64,000 nucleotides of DNA from Thiopseudomonas denitrificans. GTDB taxonomy: Bacteria; Pseudomonadota; Gammaproteobacteria; Pseudomonadales; Pseudomonadaceae. Position 1 is the stretch's first letter; the number at the start of each line of letters is the position of its first letter. The stretch spans positions 292,144-356,143 of the forward strand of contig NZ_LNJZ01000005.1 of the NCBI RefSeq assembly GCF_002866065.1. The letters run 5' to 3'. The position numbers were made by a program, and so were the translations under genes. A model generated the notes under the pieces. The model had not been told where the DNA came from, searched no databases, and saw only the letters and a program-made list of their open reading frames with translations. Below are positions 12,729 to 21,628 of the stretch, in pieces.

Positions 12729-13949
12729 ATGGCACTTTCCGTTAATACCAACGTTTCCGCCCTGAACACTCAGCGCAACCTGAACGCTTCTTCCAACAAC
12801 CTGGCTACCTCGCTGCAGCGCCTGTCCACCGGCTCGCGCATCAACAGTGCCAAAGACGACGCCGCCGGCCTGCAAATCGCCAACCGTCTGAGCAGCCAGA
12901 TCAACGGCCTGAATGTCGCCGTGAAGAACTCCAACGACGGTATCTCCATGGCGCAAACCGCCGAAGGTGCGCTGGAACAATCCACCAGTATCCTGCAGCG
13001 TATGCGTGACTTGTCGCTGCAAGCTGCCAATGGCTCTAATAGTGCTGAAGAACGTAAAGCGTTGGGTTCTGAAGTTAACGAGCTGAAAAAAGAACTGGAC
13101 CGTATTTCCAACACCACCACCTTTGGTGGCCGTAAATTGCTGGATGGTAGTTACGGCACGACTACGTTCCAGGTGGGTTCTGCCGCTAACGAAACCATTT
13201 CGGTAAAGATTGATGAAATGAGCTCAAAGTCGCTGAAGTCAACTATGTATAACGCGGCGGCTGCTAACGTAGGCACAGTAGGAACGGCAGGCTCTGGCAC
13301 TATTGCCATCTCCGTGGCGGTGAAAGGTGCTGGTGAAACCAAGACTTACAGTGTAGCTCTGAAGGATGCAAGTGATCAAAAAGAGATCAACCAAGCGGTT
13401 GCCACCATGGTTAACGATGCCAACGTAGGAGTGGGGGCTTTTGTCAATGAAGCTGGCCAGGTGGGCTTTGTGAGTGCTAACGAAAATGGTACAACCAGTG
13501 ATGGCCAGATTGAGTTGAAAATTGGTGCTGCTCAAACATGGGATGGTAAGGATTCAAGCTTGGCGGCAGCGAAAAAGACTGCTGAAACAAATGCTGGTAC
13601 CCAAACGGCTACAACCTTTACCAAAGACTCAACTAACACTGTCCAAGATATTGATTTGTCTACAGTAGAGGGTGCACAAAAAGCAATCCTTACTATTGAC
13701 CAAGCGATTCAGTCTATTGATGCCCAGCGCGCTGATCTCGGTGCGGTACAAAATCGCTTCGAGAATACCATCGGTAACCTGCAAAATATTGCCGAGAACG
13801 TCTCCGCTGCCCGTGGCCGTGTCACCGACACAGACTACGCTGCCGAGACTGCCAACCTCAGCAAGCAGCAGATCATGCAGCAAGCCGGTACTGCCATCCT
13901 GGCACAGGCCAACCAGCTGCCACAGGCCGTCCTCAGCCTGCTGCGCTAA
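12729..13949 (+). CDS. fliC: Flagellin (first copy)
   Basis: Filament subunit, 406 residues, secreted through the flagellar type III apparatus. The N-terminal D0/D1 ([20 protein letters not shown], about 1-170) and C-terminal D1/D0 (about 320-406, ending in [18 protein letters not shown]) are strongly conserved. The variable centre is short. GGAGG lies 8 nt before the ATG at 12729. The second flagellin gene at 39.8 kb has nearly the same ends, differs in the central domain, and lies in the same orientation on the far side of the glycan island. The Ser/Thr-rich centre could carry O-glycans, which is an inference. Confidence 0.96.
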   Translation: MALSVNTNVSALNTQRNLNASSNNLATSLQRLSTGSRINSAKDDAAGLQIANRLSSQINGLNVAVKNSNDGISMAQTAEGALEQSTSILQRMRDLSLQAANGSNSAEERKALGSEVNELKKELDRISNTTTFGGRKLLDGSYGTTTFQVGSAANETISVKIDEMSSKSLKSTMYNAAAANVGTVGTAGSGTIAISVAVKGAGETKTYSVALKDASDQKEINQAVATMVNDANVGVGAFVNEAGQVGFVSANENGTTSDGQIELKIGAAQTWDGKDSSLAAAKKTAETNAGTQTATTFTKDSTNTVQDIDLSTVEGAQKAILTIDQAIQSIDAQRADLGAVQNRFENTIGNLQNIAENVSAARGRVTDTDYAAETANLSKQQIMQQAGTAILAQANQLPQAVLSLLR

Positions 13950-13991
13950 CCGCCACACCGCCCGCCCCGCAAGGGGCGCGGCACCAAACCC

Positions 13992-14025
13992 AAAAACCAC
14001 GCTCCCAAAAGGGCGTGGTTTTTTT
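13992..14025 (+). terminator. Intrinsic terminator of the first flagellin gene
   Basis: AAAAACCACGC (13992-14002) pairs with GCGTGGTTTTT (14013-14023), with seven T residues in all. It lies 43 bp after the flagellin stop. Confidence 0.92.
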
Positions 14026-14099
14026 GTGCAGTAGTTAATGGTTCGAGCTTAATTAGCTAACTGTTTTTCGGGTACGATAGATCAATTATTCGAATTTAG

Positions 14100-14231
14100 C
14101 TAAACCGTCTCGGCAGTCAAAGCTAAGTTCACATCCTGACTACGAAGAATCCGCACAATCAAAACGCCGTAAACGAAGATGTCTTCGAAGTCTGCATTAG
14201 CTCTCTTGCCAAGGCTATAGCTTTTCGTCAT
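14100..14231 (-). pseudogene. ParE-type toxin remnant with internal deletion
   Basis: The 43-codon frame starts ATG at 14229-14231, inside the 3' end of the parD-like gene, and ends TAG at 14100-14102. It begins MTKSYSLGKRANADFEDI, like ParE N-termini, and then passes to GVLIVRILRSQDVN, which resembles the C-terminal strand of ParE (IVRVLH-RRD). The middle of the usual 90-100-residue toxin is absent, so it looks like an in-frame internal deletion. Toxicity is unlikely. Confidence 0.65.
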
Positions 14232-14472
14232 GTTTCAGCCGCTCCATGGCTGCGTCAATAATGTCCTGTGGGTGTCGTGTGCTGATGCCGCTTTGCTCTC
14301 CTTCTTCAAGAGCAGCTCGCAGCTGCAACAAGGCCAGGCTGCGCTCTTGATCTCGACGAATCAAATCACGAAAATACTCGCTGTCATTGGTGAAATCGCC
14401 ACTGCCAATCCGCATTTTTACCCAGTCATGTTGCTGATCAGTCAGGGTGATGGTTTTACGTACGACTGACAT
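14215..14472 (-). CDS. parD: ParD-family antitoxin
   Basis: Ribbon-helix-helix antitoxin of a type II toxin-antitoxin pair; predicted 85 residues. MSVVRKTITLTDQQHDWVKMRIGSG is the DNA-binding RHH part. The C-terminal half (RRDQERSLALLQLRAALEEG...) would bind the toxin. The ATG at 14470-14472 is preceded by GGAGG at 5 nt; a start seven codons upstream is less likely. The toxin frame overlaps its 3' end by 17 bp, as in working parDE pairs, but that toxin is deleted here. It should still be able to repress its own promoter. Confidence 0.88.
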   Translation of the reverse strand: MSVVRKTITLTDQQHDWVKMRIGSGDFTNDSEYFRDLIRRDQERSLALLQLRAALEEGEQSGISTRHPQDIIDAAMERLKHDEKL

Positions 14473-14601
14473 ATCGCCTCCTTTTTGCACCAATATTCAT
14501 ACGATATGTGCTGTATAGCATGGTTTACATGGTAAGCAAAGACTAATGCGCGTACAGGCCTGCTTTTTCTGGCTTGCGCAGCAGGTTTGTAGTGTCAACA
14601 G

Positions 14602-14651
14602 AAAAAGGGGTCAGGTACATTTAATACGTTAAATGTACCTGACCCCTTTTT
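14602..14651. repeat. Perfect 23-bp-arm palindrome
   Basis: AAAAAGGGGTCAGGTACATT and the next three bases (14602-14624) are exactly inverted at 14629-14651 around TACG. The GGGGTCAGGTACATTTA type resembles REP/RAYT-associated palindromes known in gammaproteobacteria. No transposase is next to it. It sits between parD and the glycosyltransferase gene and can also act as a terminator, since the arms are A- and T-tailed. Confidence 0.8.
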
Positions 14652-14710
14652 CCTTTTTCTGGTGTGGGTAGAATGGGCGGCATTATTCGCATACGTCAGG
14701 AAGTTCCAGA

Positions 14711-17700
14711 ATGGATACACAACCCCTCGTCAGCGTGGTCATGCCGGCCTACAAAACCCAGTATATCGATCAGGCGCTGGATAGCCTGATCGCGCAAAGC
14801 TATCCAAATCTTGAGCTGATTGTCTGTGACGACAGCACGACCGAAGAGGTGCGTGAGCGGGTAGAGGCCAAAGCTGCGCTGGCGCCTTTTCCGGTACATT
14901 ATTCGAAAAACGAAAAGCGACTGTGGGGGTTTGGCGGGGTAGAGAAGGGCGTCAAACTGGCCAGGGGCGAGTACATCAAAATCCTGCATGATGACGACGT
15001 ACTCAAGCCAGATGCCATTCGTAACCTGTTACAGGCCCTGCAGAACAACCCCGGTGCTACTCTGGCAACCTCCAAGCGGGAGCGTATCGACGAGCAGGGT
15101 GAGCTGCTGGCTGATGATATCTATACCGTGAACCCCTTTGGTGCTGATGTGCTGGTCAAGGGTGATGAGCTGGTGTCTTTTCTGGCTGACAATACCATCA
15201 ACTTTATTGGCGAGCCCAGCTGTACCCTGTGTCGCAAGGCGGATTTTGAGAAGTTTACCGAGCGCCCGACTTATTTGAATGGCATAAGTATTGGCTGGGT
15301 GGGTGATCTGGCGTTCTATGCCAAGCTGCTGCGTATGGGCGATATGGTGTATCTGGCCGAGCCGCAAACCCGGTTTCGTGTTTCCAGGGAGCAATTCAGC
15401 CAGATCGGGCGTGATAAAGTCGGTATTGGTGAAAAAGGCCATGCCAATTTCCGTCAGGCAATCCGTGACCTGGCCTGGTACCGCACTGATGCTGACAACA
15501 ATCAGGTGCAGGTGGCACGGCTGGATTCGAGCGGCATAGCGATGCGCTTCAAGCCCGTGGATTTGCTCGATGCGCTATTGAAAGCTGAGTACCAGTCACG
15601 CTTTACCGAGGTATCGATTGAGGACTGGCTGGCCAAGCGTACCCTGAGTGAGCGTCAGGCCAGTTATTTCAACGGCAAAACCGTCAGCTTGAGCATACAG
15701 GTGTTGGTGCTGGACGCGGACGACGACGAGCTGGCGGTCAAGCGCACGTTGAAAAGCCTGGAGAGCTTGGCAAGTTTGCCGCTGGCCTTGCGTCCGCAAG
15801 TTGTCAGCGCTACGCCGGTTGTGCCGGCCATCAATCAGGCGCTGCGCGCCAGCAATGCCGACTGGTGTGTGGTGGTTGATGCCGGTATCGAGTTTATTTA
15901 TTCGGGGCTGGTAATGGCGCTGATGGATTTGCCAGGCGCAGATTGTCGTGCTGTGTGTTTCGACCAGGTGTACCGTCCGGAGCAAGGGCGGCTGGGCGTG
16001 GCCTTGCGGCCGTCTTTTAATCTGGATTATCTGCTCAGTTTCCCCGCCGGCATGGCAAAAAATTGGCTGTTTAACCGACAGGTACTGCTGGCCGAAGGCA
16101 GCTTTAACGAGCAACTGCCGCAAGCCTTTGAACTGGATGCTATTTTGCGCATGGTCAATAGCGGTGGCATGGCCGGGCTGGCGCATATTGCCGAGCCGCT
16201 GGTGATTATACCGTCGCCGCAGCTGGCCAATATCGAGGATGAGCGCAAGGCGATTGAGGCGCACCTGCAAGCGCGGGGGTATGAGCAGGCGCAACTGCAT
16301 GCGCCGAATCCGGGCCGGTATCAGGTGCGCTATAACCATCCGGCGCAGCCGGTTGTATCCTTGCTATTGCAGGCGGGCAGCAATTTGGCCAACTTGCAGC
16401 GCTGCGTTGAGGGCTTGCTGGGCAATACCGAATACCAGAACTTTGAAATTCTGTTTATCGAGCAGCCGCAGTCCGGCGCTGAAGTGAAAGACTGGCTGGC
16501 CGCGCTGGAGCAAATGCAGGAAGCCAAGTTGCGCGTGTTGCGCCCGGCGGTCATAGAAACAGCCAAGCAGTTGACCGTGGCAGCAGAGCAGGCAATCGGC
16601 GACTACTTGTTGCTGTTATCACCCGATACAGCGATTGTCAGTCCGCACTGGCTGGACGAGCTGCTTAACCACGGCCAGCGCGGCGAGGTGGGCGTAGTGG
16701 GTGCCAAGCTGCTCAGCGCCGAGGGTAAGGTTGCTCATGCCGGGTTGGTGCTGGGGCTGGAAGGCCCGGTGGGCGCACCCTTTGTCGGGCAGGCGCTGGA
16801 CGCTGCCGGTTATATGCAGCGCTTGCAGGTGGATCAAAACCTGAGTGCAGTTGGCAGTGATTGCATGCTGGTGCTCAAGCAGTTGTTTGTCGAGTTGAGT
16901 GGTTTTGATGCGACGCTGGCGGATGCTTATCAAAGTACCGATTTTTGCTTGCGTGCCGCACAGGCAGGGTTTTTGACGGTATGGACGCCTCATGCACAGC
17001 TGATGCTCGACCGTGGCAAACGACCGCGGCCCGATAGTGAGCAACAGGATGACATGTACGACAAGTGGTTACCGCAGCTGGCGCGTGACCCTGCCTACAA
17101 CCCGAACTTTTCCTTGGCCATGTCTGGTGGCTATCGCCTAGCCGATAGCCAGATTTCCTGGCGACCGCTGGATGCTGTACGCCCACAACCGGTAGCACTG
17201 GTGCATCCAGCTGACCTGTTTGGCTGTGGCCATTACCGCATGATGCAGCCGTTTTTGGCAATGAAAGAGGCTGGCTTGCTGGACGGAGCGATCTCTACCG
17301 GCTTGATGCAGGTGGTGGATCTGGAGCGTTACAGCCCCGATGCTGTTGTGTTGCAGCGCCAGATTGGTGAAGAGCGCTTGCAGGCCATGCAGCGTATGCA
17401 GCGCTTTTCACGTGCGTTCAAAGTTTATGAGCTGGATGACTACCTGCCCAACTTGCCGCTAAAAAGCGCATCCCGTGAACATATGCCCAAGGATATTTTG
17501 CGTTCGTTACGTCGCGGACTAGGTTTTGTTGACCGCTTTGTGGTCTCTACCCACGCGCTGGCCGAGGCGTTTTCCGGCTTGCACGGTGAAATTGTTGTAT
17601 GCGAAAACCGTTTGCCGTCCAAATGGTGGAATGGCCTGCAAACCCAACGCAGGCAGGGTGATAAGCCGCGCGTCGGCTGGGCTGGCGGGTCAAGCCATAC

Positions 17701-18181
17701 GGGTGACCTGGAGCTTATAACAGACGTGGTTCGTGATCTGGCCGATGAAGTGGAATGGGTGTTTTTTGGCATGTGTCCCGAAGCGCTCAAGCCTTATGTG
17801 CATGAGTATCACGAAGGTGTGCCTATTGAAGATTACCCTGCCAGGCTGGCGGCGTTGAATCTCGACCTGGGGCTGGCACCACTGGAGTACAACCTGTTCA
17901 ACGAGTGCAAAAGTAACCTGCGCCAACTTGAATATGGTGCCTGCGGTATTCCGATTATCTGTACCGATATCCGTCCCTATCAGGAAGGCCAGCAAGCCGG
18001 CCTGCCGGTAACGCTGGTGAAAAATCGCTATAAAGACTGGGTGGATGCCATCCGTATGCATATCAGTGATCTGGATGCCACTGCCCGCATGGGCGACGAG
18101 CTGCAAGCCAAGGTTCTGAGCGACTGGATGCTGGAGGGTGAGCACCTCAAGCGCTGGCGCGATGCATGGGTAGGTAGGTAA
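14711..18181 (+). CDS. Three-domain glycosyltransferase, probable flagellin glycosyltransferase
   Basis: A 1156-residue cytoplasmic enzyme. Residues about 5-230 are a GT2 domain (VSVVMPAYKTQYIDQALDSL, acidic ILHDDDV motif). About 540-770 is a second GT2-like domain (VVSLLLQAGSNLANLQRCVE, DYLLLLSPDTAIV). About 825-1150 resembles a GT-B/GT4-type domain (LVHPADLFGCGHYRM, RVGWAGGSSHTGDLE, LEYGACGIPIICTD). Very large multi-domain transferases next to fliC act as flagellin glycosyltransferases in Pseudomonas (FgtA, Fgt1 types). The position directly after a flagellin suggests the same job here. Acceptor and donor are not known. Confidence 0.85.
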   Translation: MDTQPLVSVVMPAYKTQYIDQALDSLIAQSYPNLELIVCDDSTTEEVRERVEAKAALAPFPVHYSKNEKRLWGFGGVEKGVKLARGEYIKILHDDDVLKPDAIRNLLQALQNNPGATLATSKRERIDEQGELLADDIYTVNPFGADVLVKGDELVSFLADNTINFIGEPSCTLCRKADFEKFTERPTYLNGISIGWVGDLAFYAKLLRMGDMVYLAEPQTRFRVSREQFSQIGRDKVGIGEKGHANFRQAIRDLAWYRTDADNNQVQVARLDSSGIAMRFKPVDLLDALLKAEYQSRFTEVSIEDWLAKRTLSERQASYFNGKTVSLSIQVLVLDADDDELAVKRTLKSLESLASLPLALRPQVVSATPVVPAINQALRASNADWCVVVDAGIEFIYSGLVMALMDLPGADCRAVCFDQVYRPEQGRLGVALRPSFNLDYLLSFPAGMAKNWLFNRQVLLAEGSFNEQLPQAFELDAILRMVNSGGMAGLAHIAEPLVIIPSPQLANIEDERKAIEAHLQARGYEQAQLHAPNPGRYQVRYNHPAQPVVSLLLQAGSNLANLQRCVEGLLGNTEYQNFEILFIEQPQSGAEVKDWLAALEQMQEAKLRVLRPAVIETAKQLTVAAEQAIGDYLLLLSPDTAIVSPHWLDELLNHGQRGEVGVVGAKLLSAEGKVAHAGLVLGLEGPVGAPFVGQALDAAGYMQRLQVDQNLSAVGSDCMLVLKQLFVELSGFDATLADAYQSTDFCLRAAQAGFLTVWTPHAQLMLDRGKRPRPDSEQQDDMYDKWLPQLARDPAYNPNFSLAMSGGYRLADSQISWRPLDAVRPQPVALVHPADLFGCGHYRMMQPFLAMKEAGLLDGAISTGLMQVVDLERYSPDAVVLQRQIGEERLQAMQRMQRFSRAFKVYELDDYLPNLPLKSASREHMPKDILRSLRRGLGFVDRFVVSTHALAEAFSGLHGEIVVCENRLPSKWWNGLQTQRRQGDKPRVGWAGGSSHTGDLELITDVVRDLADEVEWVFFGMCPEALKPYVHEYHEGVPIEDYPARLAALNLDLGLAPLEYNLFNECKSNLRQLEYGACGIPIICTDIRPYQEGQQAGLPVTLVKNRYKDWVDAIRMHISDLDATARMGDELQAKVLSDWMLEGEHLKRWRDAWVGR

Positions 18182-18216
18182 TTTATGCTAACATTTAGCC
18201 TCATCAGGAGGTGGGT

Positions 18217-18402
18217 ATGACTATCAAATTAGACCCGTTGGTTTCTGAATTTGAAACGCAGGACCAAGCCGACTCTTATGACGCATGGGTTCGTGAACGC
18301 ATTGAGCGCAGCATGAAAGATGATAGGCCTCGAGTGCCACATGACGAGGCAATGGCGCGAATTACCGCCTTGATTGAGGCTAAAACTCGTAATGCTGGTT
18401 GA
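18217..18402 (+). CDS. RelB/StbD-like antitoxin
   Basis: A 61-residue protein, MTIKLDPLVSEFETQDQADS..., with the short helical build of antitoxins paired with RelE/ParE toxins. The ATG at 18217 has a strong GGAGG 5 nt upstream. Its stop overlaps the start of a ParE-type toxin frame (ATG at 18392), the classical coupled arrangement, but the toxin is broken by an IS630-family insertion. Confidence 0.75.
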   Translation: MTIKLDPLVSEFETQDQADSYDAWVRERIERSMKDDRPRVPHDEAMARITALIEAKTRNAG

Positions 18403-18517
18403 GTGGAGCGAGCAAGCTCTAGAGTCGCTAGATATTATTATTGGCTACCTGGCCGATCATAACCGGCTAGCAGCACAGCAGTTGCACACTGACATTATGG
18501 AGACGGCAACTGTATTA

Positions 18518-19619
18518 ATGCGGCAATCTAATAGAGCATAGTGTATAATCTCAACATTATGAAAATAGATGCCCGAAAACTGAGTCCTGAAGAGCAGCGT
18601 GAAAAGCGAACTATCGCTTTGCGCATGCGTGAACAGGGCTATACATTTAAAGCCACTGCTGAAGCAGTGGGTGTTCACATGCGCACTGTCGCTAAATGGA
18701 CTGAAACAGCAGCACAAGAAGGTAAACAGGCGGCCATTAAAGGTGGTCAGCGTGGAGCCAAAGCCGGTGAGCGGCGCAGCTTGAGCAGTAGTCAGGAAGT
18801 TCTCATTCAGACGCTGATTACCGACAAAATGCCCGACCAGCTCAAGTTGGGTTTTGCTCTGTGGACACGCGATGCGGTGCGCGAGCTGATTCAGGAACGC
18901 TGCGACTTTCTGATGCCGGTACGTACTGTAGGCGAGTACCTCAAGCGCTGGGGTTACACTCCACAGCGTCCGCTAAAGCGGGCTTATCAGCAGAATCCAA
19001 AGGTGGTGCAGCGCTGGCTGGATGAGGAATATCCGCTGATTGCCCAGCGTGCAAAGGTCGAAAACGCCGAAATCCAGTGGGCTGACGAGACTGGAGTACG
19101 TAGCGACAGCCACGGTGGCCGCAGCTTTGCACCGGCAGGCAAGACACCAGTACGACTGGTTAGCGGTAGCCGGTTTGCAACCAATATGATTTCTAGTGTT
19201 ACCAACCGAGGTAAATTGCGCTTCATGATGTACCGGGAAACGATGACATCCCAGGTGTTGATTCGCTTTCTGGATCGCCTTGTTCGCGGCTCGGAAGGCA
19301 GAAAAATATTTCTGATTCTCGATAACCTGCGAGTGCACCACAGCAAGAAAGTCGCAGCTTGGGTCGAGGCCAGAAAAGAGCAAATTGAGTTATTTTTTCT
19401 GCCCGCTTATGCGCCAGAGCTCAATCCAGACGAATACCTGAACGGGGACCTTAAACAACAGTTAAAAACTGGCAGGGCTGCGCGTACGCAGGCTGAACTT
19501 GAAGAGCGGGTTCGTTCAATACTAAGGCGTATCCAGCGGAGGCCGGGACGAGTTTCTTCTTACTTCCGACACCCCAAGATTGCTTATGCCGCCTGATATG
19601 GCCTATTTAATTGCCGAGG
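18518..19619 (+). mobile_element. IS630-family insertion sequence (about 1.10 kb)
   Basis: It is flanked by TA at 18516-18517 and 19620-19621, the target duplication used by the IS630/mariner group. The imperfect terminal inverted repeats (18518-18540 and 19597-19619) agree at about 16 of 23 positions, including CGGCAAT and AATAG. It contains one transposase gene. The clean TA flanks and the restorable host gene suggest recent insertion. Confidence 0.88.
18559..19596 (+). CDS. IS630-family transposase
   Basis: DDE transposase of 345 residues. An N-terminal helix-turn-helix (about 10-60: RTIALRMREQGYTFKATAEA) is followed by a linker and a catalytic domain. This domain has the expected acidic positions in IQWADETG, FLILDNLRVHHS and AYAPELNPDEYLNGDL. 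The ATG at 18559 lies 41 bp inside the left end. The reading frame is intact, so the element may still be active. Confidence 0.93.
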   Translation: MKIDARKLSPEEQREKRTIALRMREQGYTFKATAEAVGVHMRTVAKWTETAAQEGKQAAIKGGQRGAKAGERRSLSSSQEVLIQTLITDKMPDQLKLGFALWTRDAVRELIQERCDFLMPVRTVGEYLKRWGYTPQRPLKRAYQQNPKVVQRWLDEEYPLIAQRAKVENAEIQWADETGVRSDSHGGRSFAPAGKTPVRLVSGSRFATNMISSVTNRGKLRFMMYRETMTSQVLIRFLDRLVRGSEGRKIFLILDNLRVHHSKKVAAWVEARKEQIELFFLPAYAPELNPDEYLNGDLKQQLKTGRAARTQAELEERVRSILRRIQRRPGRVSSYFRHPKIAYAA

Positions 19620-19783
19620 TAATATTGTCTCTATTTCCATATATGCACAAACTGGGACGTGTAGCAGGAACTAGAGAGGCGATTGTGACTGCTAACTATT
19701 TTATGGTTTATCGTGTGACACACTGTGTGGAAATACTGGAAGTTCTGCATACCAGACGTGAGTACCCTTAAACGGCCATTAAT

Positions 19784-21034
19784 TTATAAGTGTCTTTTGA
19801 TACTTATAATCACGCGTTGGCTGTTATTACAGTCCTGATGCTTGAAAAATAGCTGTTTGGCGGTTTTTTGCTCCAGCTCTATCTGCAGCGGTGAGGCATT
19901 CAGCCTTTCCTGTATGGCAGGTAGAAGCTGTGCAAACTCTTCGATGACCGGGCCAGGAAAGGCCAGTTCCATGTCATAGAGCAGGCCGTCCTGCTGGCTG
20001 CGGTAGTGCTCTATATCATAACCAAAGCAAATTACCGGCTTGTTCAGGTACAGGGCTTCGATATAAACGCTGGAATAGTCGGTTACCAATAAATCACACT
20101 CGCGTGCCAGGGCAGAAAATTCCGGCACTGCGATTTGTGACATGTCAAAAATAAGCTTGTTATCGATGTACTGCTCAAGGTTAAAAAACTCTGTGCTGTT
20201 ATTGAAGTAGTGTGGACGGTAACCCAGCAGGGCATTGTTGGCACGCAAAAAAACCTTCAACTGGCTGATTTCTTCGTCAGTGAACTGGTAATAATAGGCG
20301 CTGTCACTCACGGCTACCTGGCGGTAAGTGGGCGCATAAACAATCAGTTTTTTGTCTTGTTTGATGCTGCGTATGGTTTGTAAAGAATCACGAATATACA
20401 GCGGCAGCTGCGTTTCCGGCATGGCGAGAAAATCATTGCGTGGCAGCCCTGTCAGCCAAATTTGCTGGTAATTGAGCGGATAAAACATCGCCGCCATGGC
20501 GTAGCTGTCAACATCAGACGATGCAATTAGCCCGGCATAACCACGACGCTCCTGTGTGCGGTAGGGCACACGGTCAGTATGTTGGCGGATGGTGCTGTTG
20601 GCGGTTTGCAGCAGACGTTTGAGTGCAATGCCATGCCACAGGTTAACCACCACACGTTTGCTGGTGTTGAGTTTGAGCACTGAAAAACGTCCGTCAGGCC
20701 AGCGCAGGGAAAAATCCATAGCAATGGAATGTGTCAACAACACAACCTTGCACTGTGCCAGCAGCCAAAACGCTTTGAGTGTGCCATGTTGCACGGCCTG
20801 ATAGTTGACTGCCCCTTCAGTTTGCCAGTCATCGGGCTGGCCACGGTAAAACACCAGCTTGTGAATGCTCGGATCAGCTTTTACCTGCTCAAACAATGCA
20901 CGCTGGTTTTCAACAAAACGCCCGGTGTGCAGGTGGTGCGTACAAAAAGCCCAATAGTCCGGCCTTTTGGGCATCAGCCAGTCCAGCAAGCGCCATAACG
21001 GGTGCAATAGCTTAAATGCCAGCGGGGAAAGCAT
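19784..21034 (-). CDS. CDP-glycerol glycerophosphotransferase family protein (TagB/TagF-like)
   Basis: 416 residues; transfers glycerol phosphate from CDP-glycerol in the teichoic-acid enzymes that define the family. Recognisable pieces are VVVNLWHGIALKRL (the conserved WHG), GLPRNDFL, IVYAPTYR, LVTDYSSVYIEALYLNKPVI and FGYDIEHYRSQQ. The start overlaps the tagD-like stop by one base (TGATG), so the pair is one operon. In a Gram-negative flagellin island the acceptor is more likely a flagellin, LPS or capsule glycan than a wall teichoic acid; that is an inference. Confidence 0.88.
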   Translation of the reverse strand: MLSPLAFKLLHPLWRLLDWLMPKRPDYWAFCTHHLHTGRFVENQRALFEQVKADPSIHKLVFYRGQPDDWQTEGAVNYQAVQHGTLKAFWLLAQCKVVLLTHSIAMDFSLRWPDGRFSVLKLNTSKRVVVNLWHGIALKRLLQTANSTIRQHTDRVPYRTQERRGYAGLIASSDVDSYAMAAMFYPLNYQQIWLTGLPRNDFLAMPETQLPLYIRDSLQTIRSIKQDKKLIVYAPTYRQVAVSDSAYYYQFTDEEISQLKVFLRANNALLGYRPHYFNNSTEFFNLEQYIDNKLIFDMSQIAVPEFSALARECDLLVTDYSSVYIEALYLNKPVICFGYDIEHYRSQQDGLLYDMELAFPGPVIEEFAQLLPAIQERLNASPLQIELEQKTAKQLFFKHQDCNNSQRVIISIKRHL

Positions 21035-21495
21035 CAGTCAAACCTCGCCACAATTGCCGACATCATGTCGAGCGCCTGTTTTAGCTCGTTGATATGTTCC
21101 GGCGACAACGCCCGCAACTGATTGCGAATATCCGTAGTGGAAATGCCCAGAGTGCGCGGCAGATACACCACTTCGCACAGGCTGGATAAATCATCAAACT
21201 TGCCCGCCCAGTCATCGCCCATGCCCAGAATGCTGACCTGATGCTCGGCGATATCCTGCGCTTTTTGCTCCCAACAGGTTTCAGCAATGGCGAGGTCCAC
21301 ACAGCGCAGACTACGCACAATATCCAGGCGGTCGGCAAAGGGCACCACGGTTTTCTTGCCCTTGCTGGCGTTGAATTCATCGGTGGAAACACCGACCACC
21401 AGACGGTCGCCCATGGCGCGCAGCCGCTCCAGCAGGCGCAAGTGGCCGATATGGAACAGGTCAAAGGTGCCGTAGGTGAGAATGGTTTTTTGCAT
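21034..21495 (-). CDS. tagD: Glycerol-3-phosphate cytidylyltransferase (TagD-like)
   Basis: Forms CDP-glycerol from CTP and glycerol 3-phosphate. The 153-residue protein starts MQKTILTYGTFDLFHIGHLR with the HxGH nucleotidylyltransferase motif. It contains the RSLRCVD and LPRTLGISTTDIRNQL (ISTT) motifs of the family. The ATG at 21493-21495 is preceded by AGGCGA. It feeds the downstream TagF-like transferase. Confidence 0.93.
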   Translation of the reverse strand: MQKTILTYGTFDLFHIGHLRLLERLRAMGDRLVVGVSTDEFNASKGKKTVVPFADRLDIVRSLRCVDLAIAETCWEQKAQDIAEHQVSILGMGDDWAGKFDDLSSLCEVVYLPRTLGISTTDIRNQLRALSPEHINELKQALDMMSAIVARFD

Positions 21496-21628
21496 GATAT
21501 CGCCTGAAAAATAATCTGTGCCAAGTATAGACCCTAATGGTTATCGGGGCGTACGCCAGATGCTTGAAGCAGGTTATATGCTATGCTTTCCGGGCTTTTT
21601 TAACCCGTTTTTCGCACAGGGAGCCAGC

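Larger units (their letters stand above)
18392..19771 (+). pseudogene. ParE/RelE-type toxin gene interrupted by the IS630 element
   Basis: The 5' part (18392-18517) encodes MLVEWSEQALESLDIIIGYL and 22 further residues. The 3' part (19622-19771) encodes ILSLFPYMHKLGRVAGTREA through a C-terminal LEVLHTRREYP. Removing 18518-19619 and one copy of the TA target joins the two parts in frame into a 91-residue protein with the ParE N-terminal helix pair and the RVLHxRR-type end. Inserted DNA gives the 5' fragment seven extra foreign residues and a stop at 18539-18541. Confidence 0.88.
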
